Shown here piece after piece: positions 55,442-64,000 of a DNA stretch of 64,000 bases. The notes beneath the pieces were generated by a model. The model made no database searches and was not told the DNA's origin. It saw nothing but the letters and a program-made list of their open reading frames with translations. Each line of letters opens with the position of its first letter. Positions within the stretch are counted from its first letter, which is position 1. A program made the translations under genes and the position numbers. The DNA is taken from assembly GCA_947247005.1 (NCBI GenBank), contig OX365955.1, forward strand, positions 34,451,822 through 34,515,821, written 5' to 3'. The DNA comes from Spisula solida (Eukaryota; Mollusca; Bivalvia; Venerida; Mactridae).

Positions 55442-55575
55442 AATACATAGAGGATATAACATGAGTGTCTTTCCATATTGAATTTATTAAATGAGTTGAA
55501 TAAAATAATAAAATGCTCGGCTCATTTTATCGATTTTTTTCAACGAGTTTAATAAATTCAACGTGGAAAGTCAAA
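55442..55575. repeat. palindrome with 32-bp arms
   Basis: CTTTCCATATTGAATTTATT (55472) is inverted at about 55543-55574, 27/32 matches. Related sequence at 9878-9945. Confidence 0.7.
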
Positions 55576-55730
55576 AATGTAATGTTCTTTTTATCACATG
55601 TTAGCCCTTTCCGGCCGAAACATAAAATAGCTACTTATTTTTCACTATAATAAACACGCAACTTTGACGATGTCGCCTATCCTTTGAATGACGTCGTGTG
55701 ATAGCTTTATTACACTAGTTTAGGGTTAAC

Positions 55731-55854
55731 GCATGCTTTTTCGTGCTATAACATCTGCAGAGTCACGAGGGACGGTTTGTGCCCAAGCCCATCAGGGCGA
55801 GGGCACCAACGCTCCCGAGGGACTCTGCAGATGTTATAGCACGAAAAAGCATGC
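55731..55854. repeat. perfect hairpin, 34-bp arms
   Basis: 55731-55764 (GCATGCTTTTTCGTGCTATA...) and 55821-55854 are exact reverse complements around a 56-nt GC-rich loop. Confidence 0.95.
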
Positions 55855-56032
55855 ATAAACGCTAGTATAGCATACAAAACATCAATTTATGCGTTTTTAT
55901 TTCGAAATAATGGCATTTTGGCAGGAAATTTTGTGGTGACGTCATGTAAACAAACGTAGCGTCATGAAAACGAACGTTACGTCATAACAGTTTTTGTTAT
56001 GAGCCTCGACTTCCGGGATTGGCAAATACCAA
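55855..56032. other. non-coding
   Basis: Three CGTCAT/ACGTCA words (55938-55985) spaced by about 20-22 bp; nothing else. Confidence 0.4.
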
Positions 56033-56930
56033 GAAACAAGAGTTGTTTGTAAAACACGTATGCCCCCATGGCAGCCAATAGTCAGAAATGGTAAAGGTCA
56101 CTGTTACCTTGACCTTTGACCTAAAAATCAATTGGGGTCATCTACTGTTGATGACCAACCTCAATGTAAAGTTTGAAGATCCTAGGTCAAAGCGTTCTTG
56201 AGTTATTGAACCGAAACCAATTAAATAGTCAGAAATGGTAAAGGTCACAGTGACCTTGACCTTTGATTTACTGACCCCAAAATCAATAGGGTTCATCTAC
56301 CATTGATGACCAACCTCCATGTAAAGTTTGAAGATCCTAAGTCAAAGTGTTCTTGAGTTTTTGAATGGAAACCAATTAAATAGTCAGAAATGGTAAAGGT
56401 CACAGTGACCTTGACCTTTGATTTACTGACCCCAAAATCAATAGGGTTCATCTACCATTGATGACCAACCTCCATGTAAAGTTTGAAGATCCTAGGTCAA
56501 AGCGTTCTTGAGTTATTGAATGGAAACCAATTAAATAGTCAGAAATGGTAAAGGTCACAGTGACCTTGACCTTTGATCTACTGACCCCAAAATCAATAGG
56601 GGTCATCTACCATTGATGACCAACCTCCATGTAAAGTTTGAAGATCCTATGTCTAAGCGTTCTTGAGTTATTGAACAGAAACTAATTAAATAGTCAGAAA
56701 TGGTATAGGTCACAGTGACCTTGACCTTTGATCTACTGACCCCAAAATCAATAGGGGCCATCTACCATTGATGACCAACCGCCATGTAAAGATTGAATAT
56801 CCTAGGTCAAAGCTTTCTTGAGTTATCGAACGGAAACCATTTTATACGACTGACAGACCGACCGACAGACCGACCGACAGACATGTGCAAAGCAATATAC
56901 CCCCTCATAAAAGATGGGGGGCATAAACAT
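56033..56930 (+). mobile_element. HINE family 3, about five 157-bp monomers
   Basis: Starts AACAAGAGTTGTTTGTAAAA. Monomers begin AATAGTCAGAAATGGTAAAG (about 56064, 56224, 56380, 56536, 56691) with GACCTTGACCTTTGATNTAC, then GATGACCAACCTCCATGTAA. The end has a (CGAC) tract GACAGACCGACCGACAGACC and a stem ACCCCCTC...GATGGGGGGC. Monomers 2-4 are nearly identical. Confidence 0.85.
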
Positions 56931-57142
56931 GGATAATGCAGGTTTGGAATTGCAGTTCATAAGACGCTGTAAAATCTTTTTTTTTCGTCTGTGAGGCCCT
57001 GGAATGTGCATACATAGAACTTGATGTTAACAGCGCGTTCTCGCGTGAATCTTTATGTTTACGCATGGGTTTTGTCCCGTTAACGTATGGGCAAAATCAC
57101 CCTCTTTAATGCTACAATGTATTATCAAAAATAAATAATGGC

Positions 57143-57148
57143 TTTATT
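57143..57148 (-). terminator. possible polyadenylation signal of the AKR gene
   Basis: AATAAA on the minus strand about 310 bp past the AKR stop. It is a plausible 3' end; cleavage-site evidence is not available. Confidence 0.35.
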
Positions 57149-57309
57149 AGGCTACCGCGACGTCAAACATGTGATAAAATCATATCAGTCACAAATATTG
57201 TTTAATACAATCATATCACAAACTATAAAATTTAAAGCAGAGGAATGCAAATAATATCCAGACACTTCAAACAGTGTGTCAGAGAGAACTACATGTATAT
57301 AAGACACTA

Positions 57310-57415
57310 CTTTTACTTCTTTGGTTGCAGAATGTTAACTAGTATTCAAGGCACTACTTCTTTGGTTGCAGAATTATAACAATTAAAGGCACTATTTCTT
57401 TGGTTGCAGAATAAT
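57310..57415. repeat. ~40-bp tandem repeat, 3 copies, in AKR 3' region
   Basis: TTCTTTGGTTGCAGAAT recurs at about 57317, 57358 and 57398. On the minus strand these lie in the presumed 3' untranslated region. Confidence 0.85.
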
Positions 57416-57457
57416 TGTAAAATGAGTTTGTAAAATGTCCAATGAAGTCTCCTGCTT

Positions 57458-57500
57458 TTAGAAGGGATCGTTGAATGGATAGTATTTGTGGTCTAATGCT
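57458..57500 (-). CDS. AKR terminal coding exon
   Basis: Acceptor CTATTTTACAG then ALDHKYYPFNDPF and TAA. The first base completes a codon begun by two bases of the previous exon. Confidence 0.92.
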
Positions 57501-60500
57501 CTGTAAAATAGAAAATGTTTTTATTACACTCTGCATACATAACATTTCTTTAATGGGTCAGACGAACCACACATGCCAAGGTCCAGTTTCATAGACATAT
57601 CTGAACAATGATACAACCATACAAACCACACATGCCAAGGTTCAGTTTCAAAGACGTATCTGAACAAAGATACAACCTTATGCTATTTTGAGCACACTAA
57701 GACAGTCAATACTTTAAAGCATGGTTATCTGAGCTTGAATTATCACAATTAAATATTTTAACTCCAAATCAAACGTATGTATTCATTTAGTATGCTCTTA
57801 ATTATCAAAGGAAAAGTCTGATCTTAGCTAAGATCTCAATCGAGTGCTCTCACAAAAGAACCGTTAGGTATTTCGAAATGCTTGTGTCAAAATGTCCTCT
57901 TTCACATACTAAAGTTTCGAGACTGTTAAATGAACATATGAACGGCTGAATTACAATTAAAGAATACAAGGGTGATGATGGAAATATCAACGCAATCGAC
58001 CCATTTCATACAGAACAAGAGCTGTCCATGAACAGTGCACTCCCCTATTCTCAGTGCCATGCTAGGAAAGTACAAGTCAAATAGTTTTCTGCAGCAGATA
58101 ATTTAGTTGTTTTGTTAAGGATGTGTTTTTGCAGTTTGGATGCTGATCAAATTTATTCTGGTGTATGTTTAAATGCATCTGTCCAAATAATTCCAATACA
58201 TGTAATATGTATCCAATACCGATTAATTTAACATAACCAACTATAATATGTATGTAACAGTAATTGGAAGGCGTTAGCCTCTCAATACTATCATTGCCCA
58301 TTTCTTAATGCAACCTGAACGCCTTTTGGCTAAACAATGGGAATCTGAATTCAAGTAGTTCCAAAAACTGTCAACAATAGCAATATCACTTAATATGTGT
58401 CTGCAATCATTTAAACTTTTTTACTTAAATCAGCATTTTTTTTAAGATGAAAAAATATTTTCACACTGTTTGTTTAATCGATATTTTGCAAAAAATCATT
58501 CCGCTGGGACCACATGTTATAAGTTTCATGCAATTCGGCCCAGGCATTAAAAAGTTATGGAACGGACACGAAATGTAAGATTCAAACCTTTGACCTTGAA
58601 TTGTGACCTTGACCTTGAACCAGCATGGTTGGTATGGGGGTTCTGTGCGTCAACTTTATTAGTTACACATTTGGTATGAGTTTCATGCAATTCAGCCAAG
58701 GCATTAAAAAGTTAGAGACCGGACACAATTTTGTTACGGACACACGGAGACTATTCCTATAATCCCCTCCCACTTCGAGGAGGGGGATTAATAAAGTGAG
58801 TAAGTGGACCTCTATACTTACATGTTTTCAGTATTTAATCTTACATTCTTGTTAAGGTCTATTAATTGCTTCATTTCACTTGCTGATAATTCAAAATCAA
58901 AAACCTGCAATGAAAATTGATAAATGAAAGGTGTTAGTTTCAATGAAGGTTAGTTTTTTCTTGTGCCAACCATTCTCTATCTGTTTACTTATTTTTCTTC
59001 TTGTTGACAACAATCAAATATCATTTATGCTGCTGCAGAGTTATTCGATTTCCAATGACTTTTAAACTCTTTCAGACTTGTTGTACCCCTCACTTGTAGT
59101 GGTCAAGTTTCATTTTCTCATTCAGTTTTGTGTTAAGACTTATTGTATTATGTCTTTTCTGGGCCTTTTTGGGCCTTTCATTCTAGTCTGTTTCTGTTGG
59201 TGCTGCCTTCCCTGTCCCATTTTCAAAACCACCAGCATGCTTGTGATTATGTGTATACTGTCTGTTAGTTATGATATAACAAGATTATTTTAACCCTTCA
59301 CAGCACATGCACTACTTGATACATTTTGATGTACAGTACAACCTTTCAAGAGCGGCCCTTTGTAGAACAACAGGCTCTCTATAACAACAACTTCAAAAAT
59401 TCCCATAGCCATCATTTACTTTAAATTTAAACTCTGTAGAGCAACATTCTCTAAACAATGGCCAATTTTTGCAGTTTCCAAAGGATGTTGCTCTACAGAG
59501 GTTAAATTTAAGTAAATGATGGCTATGGGAATTTTTAAACATCTGCTAAAATTTCATGCATATTTTTTAATGGAATCTTATGTTAAAAATTATATTTTCT
59601 ATATTTGTTTAAATACCATGTTACTATGGAGATATAGTGGGTTATTTTAACCGTCACTTCACACATGCTTTTTTTTGGTTTGAGTAATGTTTTCAGCCAA
59701 TTTAGAACAATTTTGATTAAAACTTAGTCAAACCATTTACATTCAGTCAAGCTAGATCAAATAGACTAAGTCGGAAAATCATCTAAAAACAAAAAGAATC
59801 TGCACAGCCACTCACTTCATTTCAGTATTTACTTACTTTGAAATTCTCGATAATTCGATCTGTATTAACACTTTTAGGTATAACTGAAAAACCTCTTTGT
59901 AGCAAAAATCTCAGTGTTACCTACAAAACAATAAGGTATCATCAAATATATAGTAAACAGGGGTCTTACAATTCCGCAGAATTCTGCAGAAAATGGAAAT
60001 TATTTGATGAAACAATTCAAAGTATTAACAAAGTCATGGTGAAAAAGCTGAATTTAACAGTAGGACAATGATTAAAACAGTGTTTTGGTGAAGAGATGTG
60101 TGCTAATGGCATCCAAAACAGACTTGCATCTAATTCAGGATTGGGCTTTACCCCTCAGTAGGACCCTCTGAGTATAATAGTTATGTCAAACAAAACATTC
60201 TTAACTCTTACATAAAATTAGGATAGCACATTGTAGACAATACTTGATATCATGTTAGTGCAAACAATCCCTGGATTAGTGTCTGTAAGACTGATAAGTA
60301 AGCGTGCCAAGAAAACACAAGGAAAACCCTAGTTCAGTACATCATACATGAGAGGTTTGTTTTCCTGCATTCAACTGAGGTCTAAATCAAACAGGAGATT
60401 TTTGTAAAACATATATAAACCCATTACAGCCAAATAGTCATTAATGTTAAAGGTCACAGCGACCTTGGGCTTTGGCCTAATGACCTCAAAATCAGTAGGG

Positions 60501-62622
60501 GTCATCTACAGTTGCTGGCCAACCTCCATGCAAAGTTTGAAGATCCTAGGGAAAAGCATTTCACCGACCAACAGATCGAGCAATATACCCCTTCATCAAA
60601 GAAGGGGGGGGCATAAATTTTATTTGTTTGACCTTTACCTTCCTAATATTTTTTACGTTGGGTAGGTACACCGGTAGGTTAACAGTTTTACTTAATGCTA
60701 ACTGATATGGAGTTCCATCAGTGAAGTAAGACCTATATCAGTCACTGGTTATCATTCATACTGTGATATCAGCTCCGCCCCTACAGGGACTACTTTAAAT
60801 TTTACCTAACACTCACTGTCCTTAACTTTTTTATTACTGAACGTAAACATGTCATGTGGGGGTTCATATTGTTAGTTAGACCATTTCCTACAAGTTGATA
60901 TAGTTTTGAAACTGGTAGGGGACTAAAAATGTAAACTGTAACATTATAATCTTCCAGACTTGTTAGAAAATAAACAAGGTCACTCACCTGTCAAACTTCA
61001 CCTAGATTTTGTTGAGATGATCGATTTGACCAAGTTTCATACAGATTTGGTCAAAATTGTGACCTCTAGTGACTACACAAGGTTTTTCTATGATTTGACC
61101 TTTTAACCTAAATTTTGACCCCAGATGACCCAATATCTAGCTTAGCATGCATATTGTTGATATGATCATTCTGATCTAGTTTCATAAAGATAAGGCCAAA
61201 ATTGTAACCTCTAGAGACTACACAAGGTTTTTCTATCATTTGACCTTGTGACCTAGTTTTTGACCCAGGATGACCTAATACCGAACTTGACCTAGATTTA
61301 GTTGTAATGATCATTGTGGCTAAACTTTATAAAGATTAAGTTGAAATTGTGACTGCTAAGGACTACACAAGGTCCCTTGCGACCATTTGTAACTTGCCGG
61401 ACGGACGGACACCAACAAATCCCGTCAGTGAAAAGCTAGCTCACCACTAAGGGTGATTTGTTGGCCTTATATATGCCATTCTACTCTAATGACTACCTAC
61501 AGGGTTTACTTTGTGCATAATTATCCAATTACCTCCCTTTGTGCACCCAACAACCGTTACATTACTTCCCCCTCCGAGAAATCTCGTTCCGAAATTTGGC
61601 CTGGGAAACACGTGGGTAAGGCAACTCCGGTCTGGCAGTTGACTTCATCCCACCGCTGCCACCATTTCTGAGATTTGACCTTGTTTCTGATCTCAGATGA
61701 CCCAATATCAAACATGGCCTAGATTTTGTTGAGATGATCATAAAGATTAGGACAAAATTGTAACCTCTCTAGTGACTACACAAGATAATTGTTGACAGAC
61801 GAACGAAGAATGATCACAAAAGCTCATCTTGTCATTTTGTGACAGGTGAGCTAATAAAAATATGATATATATTTTTTCTCTGGAAAACAATAGTTGAGTA
61901 AGGACAATTTTATTGGGTAGGTATAGCACTGAGAATTTGACCTGATCCTGACCTTTATAAATGAATATACTACAAGGTCCTTGCGTTGAATATATAAATT
62001 TCACGAGCAAATCGTGCAATATCGGTCCTTCAGATTTGTGTTGGTGTTACATATAAAGCATCTTTGTGATACTTTCCGCTTATGAAAACATACGACTGGG
62101 ATTATAAATATTGCCAGTATATCAGTTGTATGGTAAGAGAAGATCGAGAGTCATGTCAAATTCTCTGTACTATAGGTTAGGGTCAAACAATAATTTTATC
62201 TTAAGTTTATCTTTAGTTCGATGGAAAATACTGAAACTGAAGAATTGAAACCAGGGACCTCTCAATCTGTAGTCAAGAGCTTTATCCACTTGACCACTGT
62301 TTTACCCTGCAGTGAGGTTGATCATACGATATCTAGATACGGTACTTGAGATTCACGAAACATATCTAGGTATTGACAGACTGTAAACACGATTGTATCG
62401 GCCTGTTCGGTGCACCGGTGAATCGTTACAGCCCTAATGTTAAGCAGTTAAATTCAACCAATGAAAAATTAAAGTTTTTACAATACTCAAAAAAGAACAT
62501 TGCAAAGTTCTAACTTAGAGGGGATTCTGTTACATATCCTACTTACCTGAGCCGGTGATTTGTTCTTAGCTTTTGCAATATCTTCTAACACTGGTTCATG
62601 TAAACATGTAGGTGATGGCTCA
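57458..62622 (-). CDS. aldo-keto reductase gene, C-terminal four exons (partial)
   Basis: NAD(P)H-dependent carbonyl reductase of the AKR1-like group; cytosolic in known members. Exons in transcript order: 62622-62547, 59920-59837, 58904-58822, 57500-57458. The translated pieces line up with the C-terminal ~90 residues of the family: EDIAKAKNKSPAQ; LLQRGFSVIPKSVN (the IPKS stretch binds the cofactor phosphate); RIIENFK/VFDFELSASEMKQL; LNKN; and YYPFNDPF-stop. All introns obey GT-AG and the phases agree (0, 0, then 2+1). The catalytic Asp, Tyr, Lys and His and the N-terminal barrel must lie beyond the window. The nearest named members I recall are AKR1A and AKR1B types; the exact enzyme cannot be decided from this part. 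Introns are full of transposable elements, but the exons show no stop or frameshift. Confidence 0.93.
57565..57680. repeat. 59-bp tandem repeat, 2 copies, intronic
   Basis: AACCACACATGCCAAGGTNC occurs at 57565 and 57624, with CAGTTTCANAGAC following in both. Confidence 0.85.
57681..58010. other. AKR intron, no other feature
   Basis: Nothing recognised. Confidence 0.5.
58011..58080 (+). repeat. HINE family 2 leader fragment
   Basis: AACAAGAGCTGTCCATGAAC to AGTACAAGT in an AKR intron; no core follows. Confidence 0.7.
58480..58795 (+). mobile_element. HINE family 7 fragment with 3' hairpin
   Basis: Two half-monomers with GTTTCATGCAATTC and GGCATTAAAAAGTTA, GTTACGGACACACGGAGA, and a terminal hairpin TAATCCCCTCC...AGGAGGGGGATTA. 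Confidence 0.65.
58822..58904 (-). CDS. AKR coding exon (83 nt)
   Basis: Acceptor TTTTCATTGCAG, then VFDFELSASEMKQLIDLNKN and on to the donor AACAT/GTAAGTAT at 58822/58821. An inner GTAAGA at LNKN would break the downstream phase, so the later donor is preferred. Confidence 0.93.
58905..59333. other. AKR intron, no other feature
   Basis: The plus-strand frame at 59078-59293 is hydrophobic but has no family features. Confidence 0.45.
59334..59540. mobile_element. pogo/Tigger-like MITE end fused to a palindrome
   Basis: TACAGTACAACCTTTCAAGA starts at 59332 (TA plus element end). CTCTGTAGAGCAACA and GTTGCTCTACAGAGGTTAAA face each other. Arms 59395-59445 and 59487-59536 (AAAAATTCCCATAGCCATCA) are inverted with few mismatches. 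The expected right TIR is absent. Confidence 0.6.
59837..59920 (-). CDS. AKR coding exon (84 nt, 28 codons)
   Basis: Acceptor TTGTTTTGTAG, then VTLRFLLQRGFSVIPKSVN to RIIENFK, donor AAA/GTAAGTAA. Phase 0 on both sides. Confidence 0.95.
59921..60389. other. AKR intron, no other feature
   Basis: No other gene. The plus-strand frame 59838-60071 overlaps an AKR exon in antisense and is a shadow. Confidence 0.5.
60390..60616 (+). mobile_element. HINE family 3, single monomer
   Basis: AAATAGTCATTAATGTTAAA, GGGGTCATCTACAGTTGCTG, then CCGACCAACAGATCGAGCAA and stem ACCCCTTC...GAAGGGGGGG. One monomer between leader and 3' end. Confidence 0.78.
60617..60970. other. AKR intron with a HINE family 6-like 3' end
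   Basis: AACTGGTAGGGGACTAA at about 60909-60925 resembles the end at 50680-50697. Otherwise nothing. Confidence 0.45.
60971..61854 (+). mobile_element. HINE family 1 interrupted by a TRIM copy
   Basis: AACAAGGTCACTCACCTGTC start, about three monomers, then the insertion 61374-61667, then TTGACCTTGTTTCTGATCTC and the rest of the core. 3' end has GTTGACAGACGAACGAAGAA and hairpin GTCATTTTGTGACAGGTGAG. Confidence 0.75.
61374..61667 (-). mobile_element. circularly permuted TRIM copy
   Basis: On the minus strand: interior from AATGGTGGCAGCGG (61666) to GGAAGTAA (61562), one LTR (61561-61388), then a second short primer-site-like stretch AATGGTCGCAAGGG (61387-61374). So one interior and one LTR are present but the joint is at the primer-binding site rather than between LTRs. 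The LTR has the same TGTAAC...GTTACA ends as 12026-12770. Confidence 0.75.
61855..62217. other. AKR intron, no other feature
   Basis: Nothing recognised. Confidence 0.45.
62220..62312 (-). repeat. tRNA-derived SINE or tRNA pseudogene
   Basis: On the minus strand GTGGTCAAGTGGATAAAGC resembles an A box and AGGTCCCTGGTTTCAATTCT a degraded B box region, with tRNA-like spacing. It cannot fold as an intact tRNA because of B-box changes. Confidence 0.55.
62547..62622 (-). CDS. AKR coding exon with repeat-borne acceptor
   Basis: Codes EPSPTCLHEPVLEDIAKAKN then KSPAQ and donor CAG/GTAAGTAG. The proposed acceptor TTTATAG is the last of several copies within the 33-bp minisatellite, so the true 5' edge could be one or more repeats upstream. 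33 bp equals 11 codons, so longer versions within the 33-bp block stay in frame. Confidence 0.8.
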
Positions 62623-62726
62623 CTATAAATATATGAACATGTAGGTGATGGCTCACTATAAATATATGAACATGTAGGTGATGGCTCACTATAAATATAT
62701 GAACAGGAGATGGCTCACTATAAATA
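62605..62726. repeat. 33/29-bp minisatellite, left part
   Basis: Three units of 33 bp (GAACATGTAGGTGATGGCTC...) then a 29-bp variant (GAACAGGAGATGGCTCACTA...). Interrupted by the element at 62727. Confidence 0.93.
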
Positions 62727-63575
62727 CAGTAGAACTTCGATGCCTCGAACTATCTTCGGACCGGGAAAATAGTTCGAGGCATCTAGGGTGTTCGAGGCAT
62801 CTATGGTACCCAAGAATATGCATGGGTATAAGTTCGAACGGATGTCGGTACGTGTAAATTTACAAATTGTGTGTGTATATTGCATAATTTAAGTGTATAA
62901 CTAATAAAGGTCTATATTTTTTTGTAATTTTATTCATAACAATAATGAAACAATATAGTTTGACCAAATTGACATGAAATCTGACTTATCTCCTACAAGC
63001 TCTTCGAGTGTTCACGCATGTAAGGTTTCTCGTTAAACAGCATATTTATATACGAGTATAAAAATTAAGCTGCAAGCCACATAATATCATCATGTCCTGG
63101 GTCAGGTTCGACTACAAATCAATAAATGGAAATGTAACAGATTCTTTTGACAAACGTTGAAAAACGATTATTTTAGTCCGATTTATTTAAAAATAAATAA
63201 GTTACAATTTCCTGGACGGCCTTCATTAACCATTTAATGGATGTATAAATGTTTAAAAACGTGTTAAACAATAAAGTCGAACACAAACAATTGTTTGGTA
63301 CAGTAATTATCACAACTTGTCGCCGACTACCCCCGGTCGAACAATGGATTTCAACAGTCAATGAAAGGTGCGAAAACTTGTATTGTTCGACTCATCTACG
63401 GGTTAATCATAGCAAGGGACCGACCAATCAGTTCGAGTGTTCGACCTAGATACTGTTTGAGTCATCTACTGTTTATCATATGAATAAAGAAGGAATTTTG
63501 ACCGGACCGAAGAACTAGTTCGAGGCATCTAGGGTGTTCGAGGCAAGTACTGTTCGAGGCATCGAAGTTCTACTG
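62727..63575. mobile_element. 849-bp Tigger/pogo-like MITE
   Basis: Perfect 24-bp TIRs beginning CAGTAGAACTTCGATGCCTC; TA on both sides (62725-62726, 63576-63577). Subterminal GTTCGAGGCATCTAGGGTGT words occur in both halves. Removing it rejoins the minisatellite at ATAAATATATG, which confirms the TA duplication. No transposase. Confidence 0.9.
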
Positions 63576-63577
63576 TA

Positions 63578-63672
63578 TATGAACAGGAGATGGATCACTA
63601 TAAATATATGAACAGGAGATGGCTCACTATAAATATATGAACAGGAGATGGCTCACTATAAATATATGAACA
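63578..63672. repeat. 29-bp minisatellite, right part
   Basis: Three to four units of GAACAGGAGATGGCTCACTA plus TAAATATAT, continuing the array on the left of the MITE. Confidence 0.93.
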
Positions 63673-63857
63673 GTGTGAATAAGGCATCCTTAATATTATA
63701 TGACTTTGAATAGCATACAGTGTACTGTTCATCCATATGGAATTGTGAGCTGTGAGGTTATACATACACAGTTTCATACACCTACTCACACAAATACTAT
63801 ACTGAGCCAAATTTAAGGATGGACTGATGTACAAATAAAGGGTTATTGTAAGATTCA
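63673..63857. other. AKR intron or upstream region
   Basis: No exon recognised. The minus-strand frame 63598-63858 translates the minisatellite and is not supported as coding. Confidence 0.4.
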
Positions 63858-64000
63858 AGGACCTATATACATTTCAAGAATGGATATTTAAGGAGCAATG
63901 CACAATGCAAGGATGGATATTCAAGGACCTATGTACAATGTAACAATGGATATTCAAGGACCAATGTACAATTCAAGAATGGATATTCAAGGACCTATGT
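63858..64000. repeat. ~33-bp tandem repeat running off the window
   Basis: Four units with AATGGATATTCAAGGACC at spacing of about 33 bp; it continues past the last base. Confidence 0.88.

Noticed and set aside
59078..59293. Short membrane-protein-like frame
   Set aside because: Antisense in an AKR intron, hydrophobic only because of T-rich DNA, no family features.

Overview
The window looks like intergenic and intronic DNA from a marine bivalve mollusc, probably a heterodont clam. This is inferred from three things: AT-rich sequence with no long host ORFs, many short interspersed elements of the bivalve pearl/HINE (non-autonomous Helentron-like) type, and CR1/jockey-type LINE and LTR-type remnants. 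Almost every open frame is a transposon remnant or a shadow inside a tandem repeat. The one clear host gene is an aldo-keto reductase (AKR) on the minus strand at the right end. Its four 3'-most coding exons (62547-62622, 59837-59920, 58822-58904, 57458-57500) have matching splice phases and end in a YPFNDPF-stop C-terminus.

Layout. 1-3317: AT-rich DNA with a broken Tc1-like transposase N-terminus, a 35-bp triplet repeat and a small inverted-repeat element. 3318-6685: a very young LTR retroelement on the minus strand. It has 798-bp LTRs differing at one base, a 4-bp target duplication, a primer-binding site and a polypurine tract. Its only ORF encodes a zinc-knuckle/coiled-coil/zinc-knuckle protein, with no protease, RT or integrase. 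6686-12021: a hypothetical exon, MITEs and a HINE nested in a pogo/Tigger-like MITE. 12026-12770: a TRIM element with three LTRs and two internal regions. 12779-14465: a tRNA-derived SINE and HINE arrays. 14466-19475: a decayed LINE on the minus strand, with ORF1 carrying an SGNH/GDSL esterase and ORF2 carrying endonuclease and RT. 22087-24851: minus-strand remains of an integrase-type transposon gene (N-terminal exon, integrase C-terminal module with Cys-rich region, ULP1-like protease), with a 0.9-kb palindrome cluster in the presumed intron. 27.2-27.8 kb: an imperfect tandem array. 28.6-38.5 kb: about 10 kb of pearl/HINE elements inserted into each other. 38.7-40.6 kb: an element full of TTACTWAGTAA boxes with a hAT MITE inside. 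41-54.9 kb: more HINEs, several TIR elements, a 43-bp minisatellite of about 36 copies, a 53-bp perfect palindrome, and a mariner-type TIR element carrying a HINE. 55.4-57 kb: palindromes and another HINE. 57.1-64 kb: the AKR gene, whose introns hold HINEs, MITEs, a circularly permuted TRIM copy and a minisatellite that duplicates a splice acceptor.

The elements do not form a pathway. What the region shows is layered insertion: TRIM in HINE, HINE in pogo-like MITE, HINE in HINE, hAT in a TIR element, HINE in mariner. The order of insertions can be read from intact junctions. The items most worth following up are the zinc-knuckle-only LTR element, the TRIM multimer with its permuted copy, the HINE array that replicates its own 3' hairpin, and the AKR exon whose acceptor lies inside a minisatellite split by a Tigger-like MITE. 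Family names are assigned from motifs and structure read by eye; no database search was possible.
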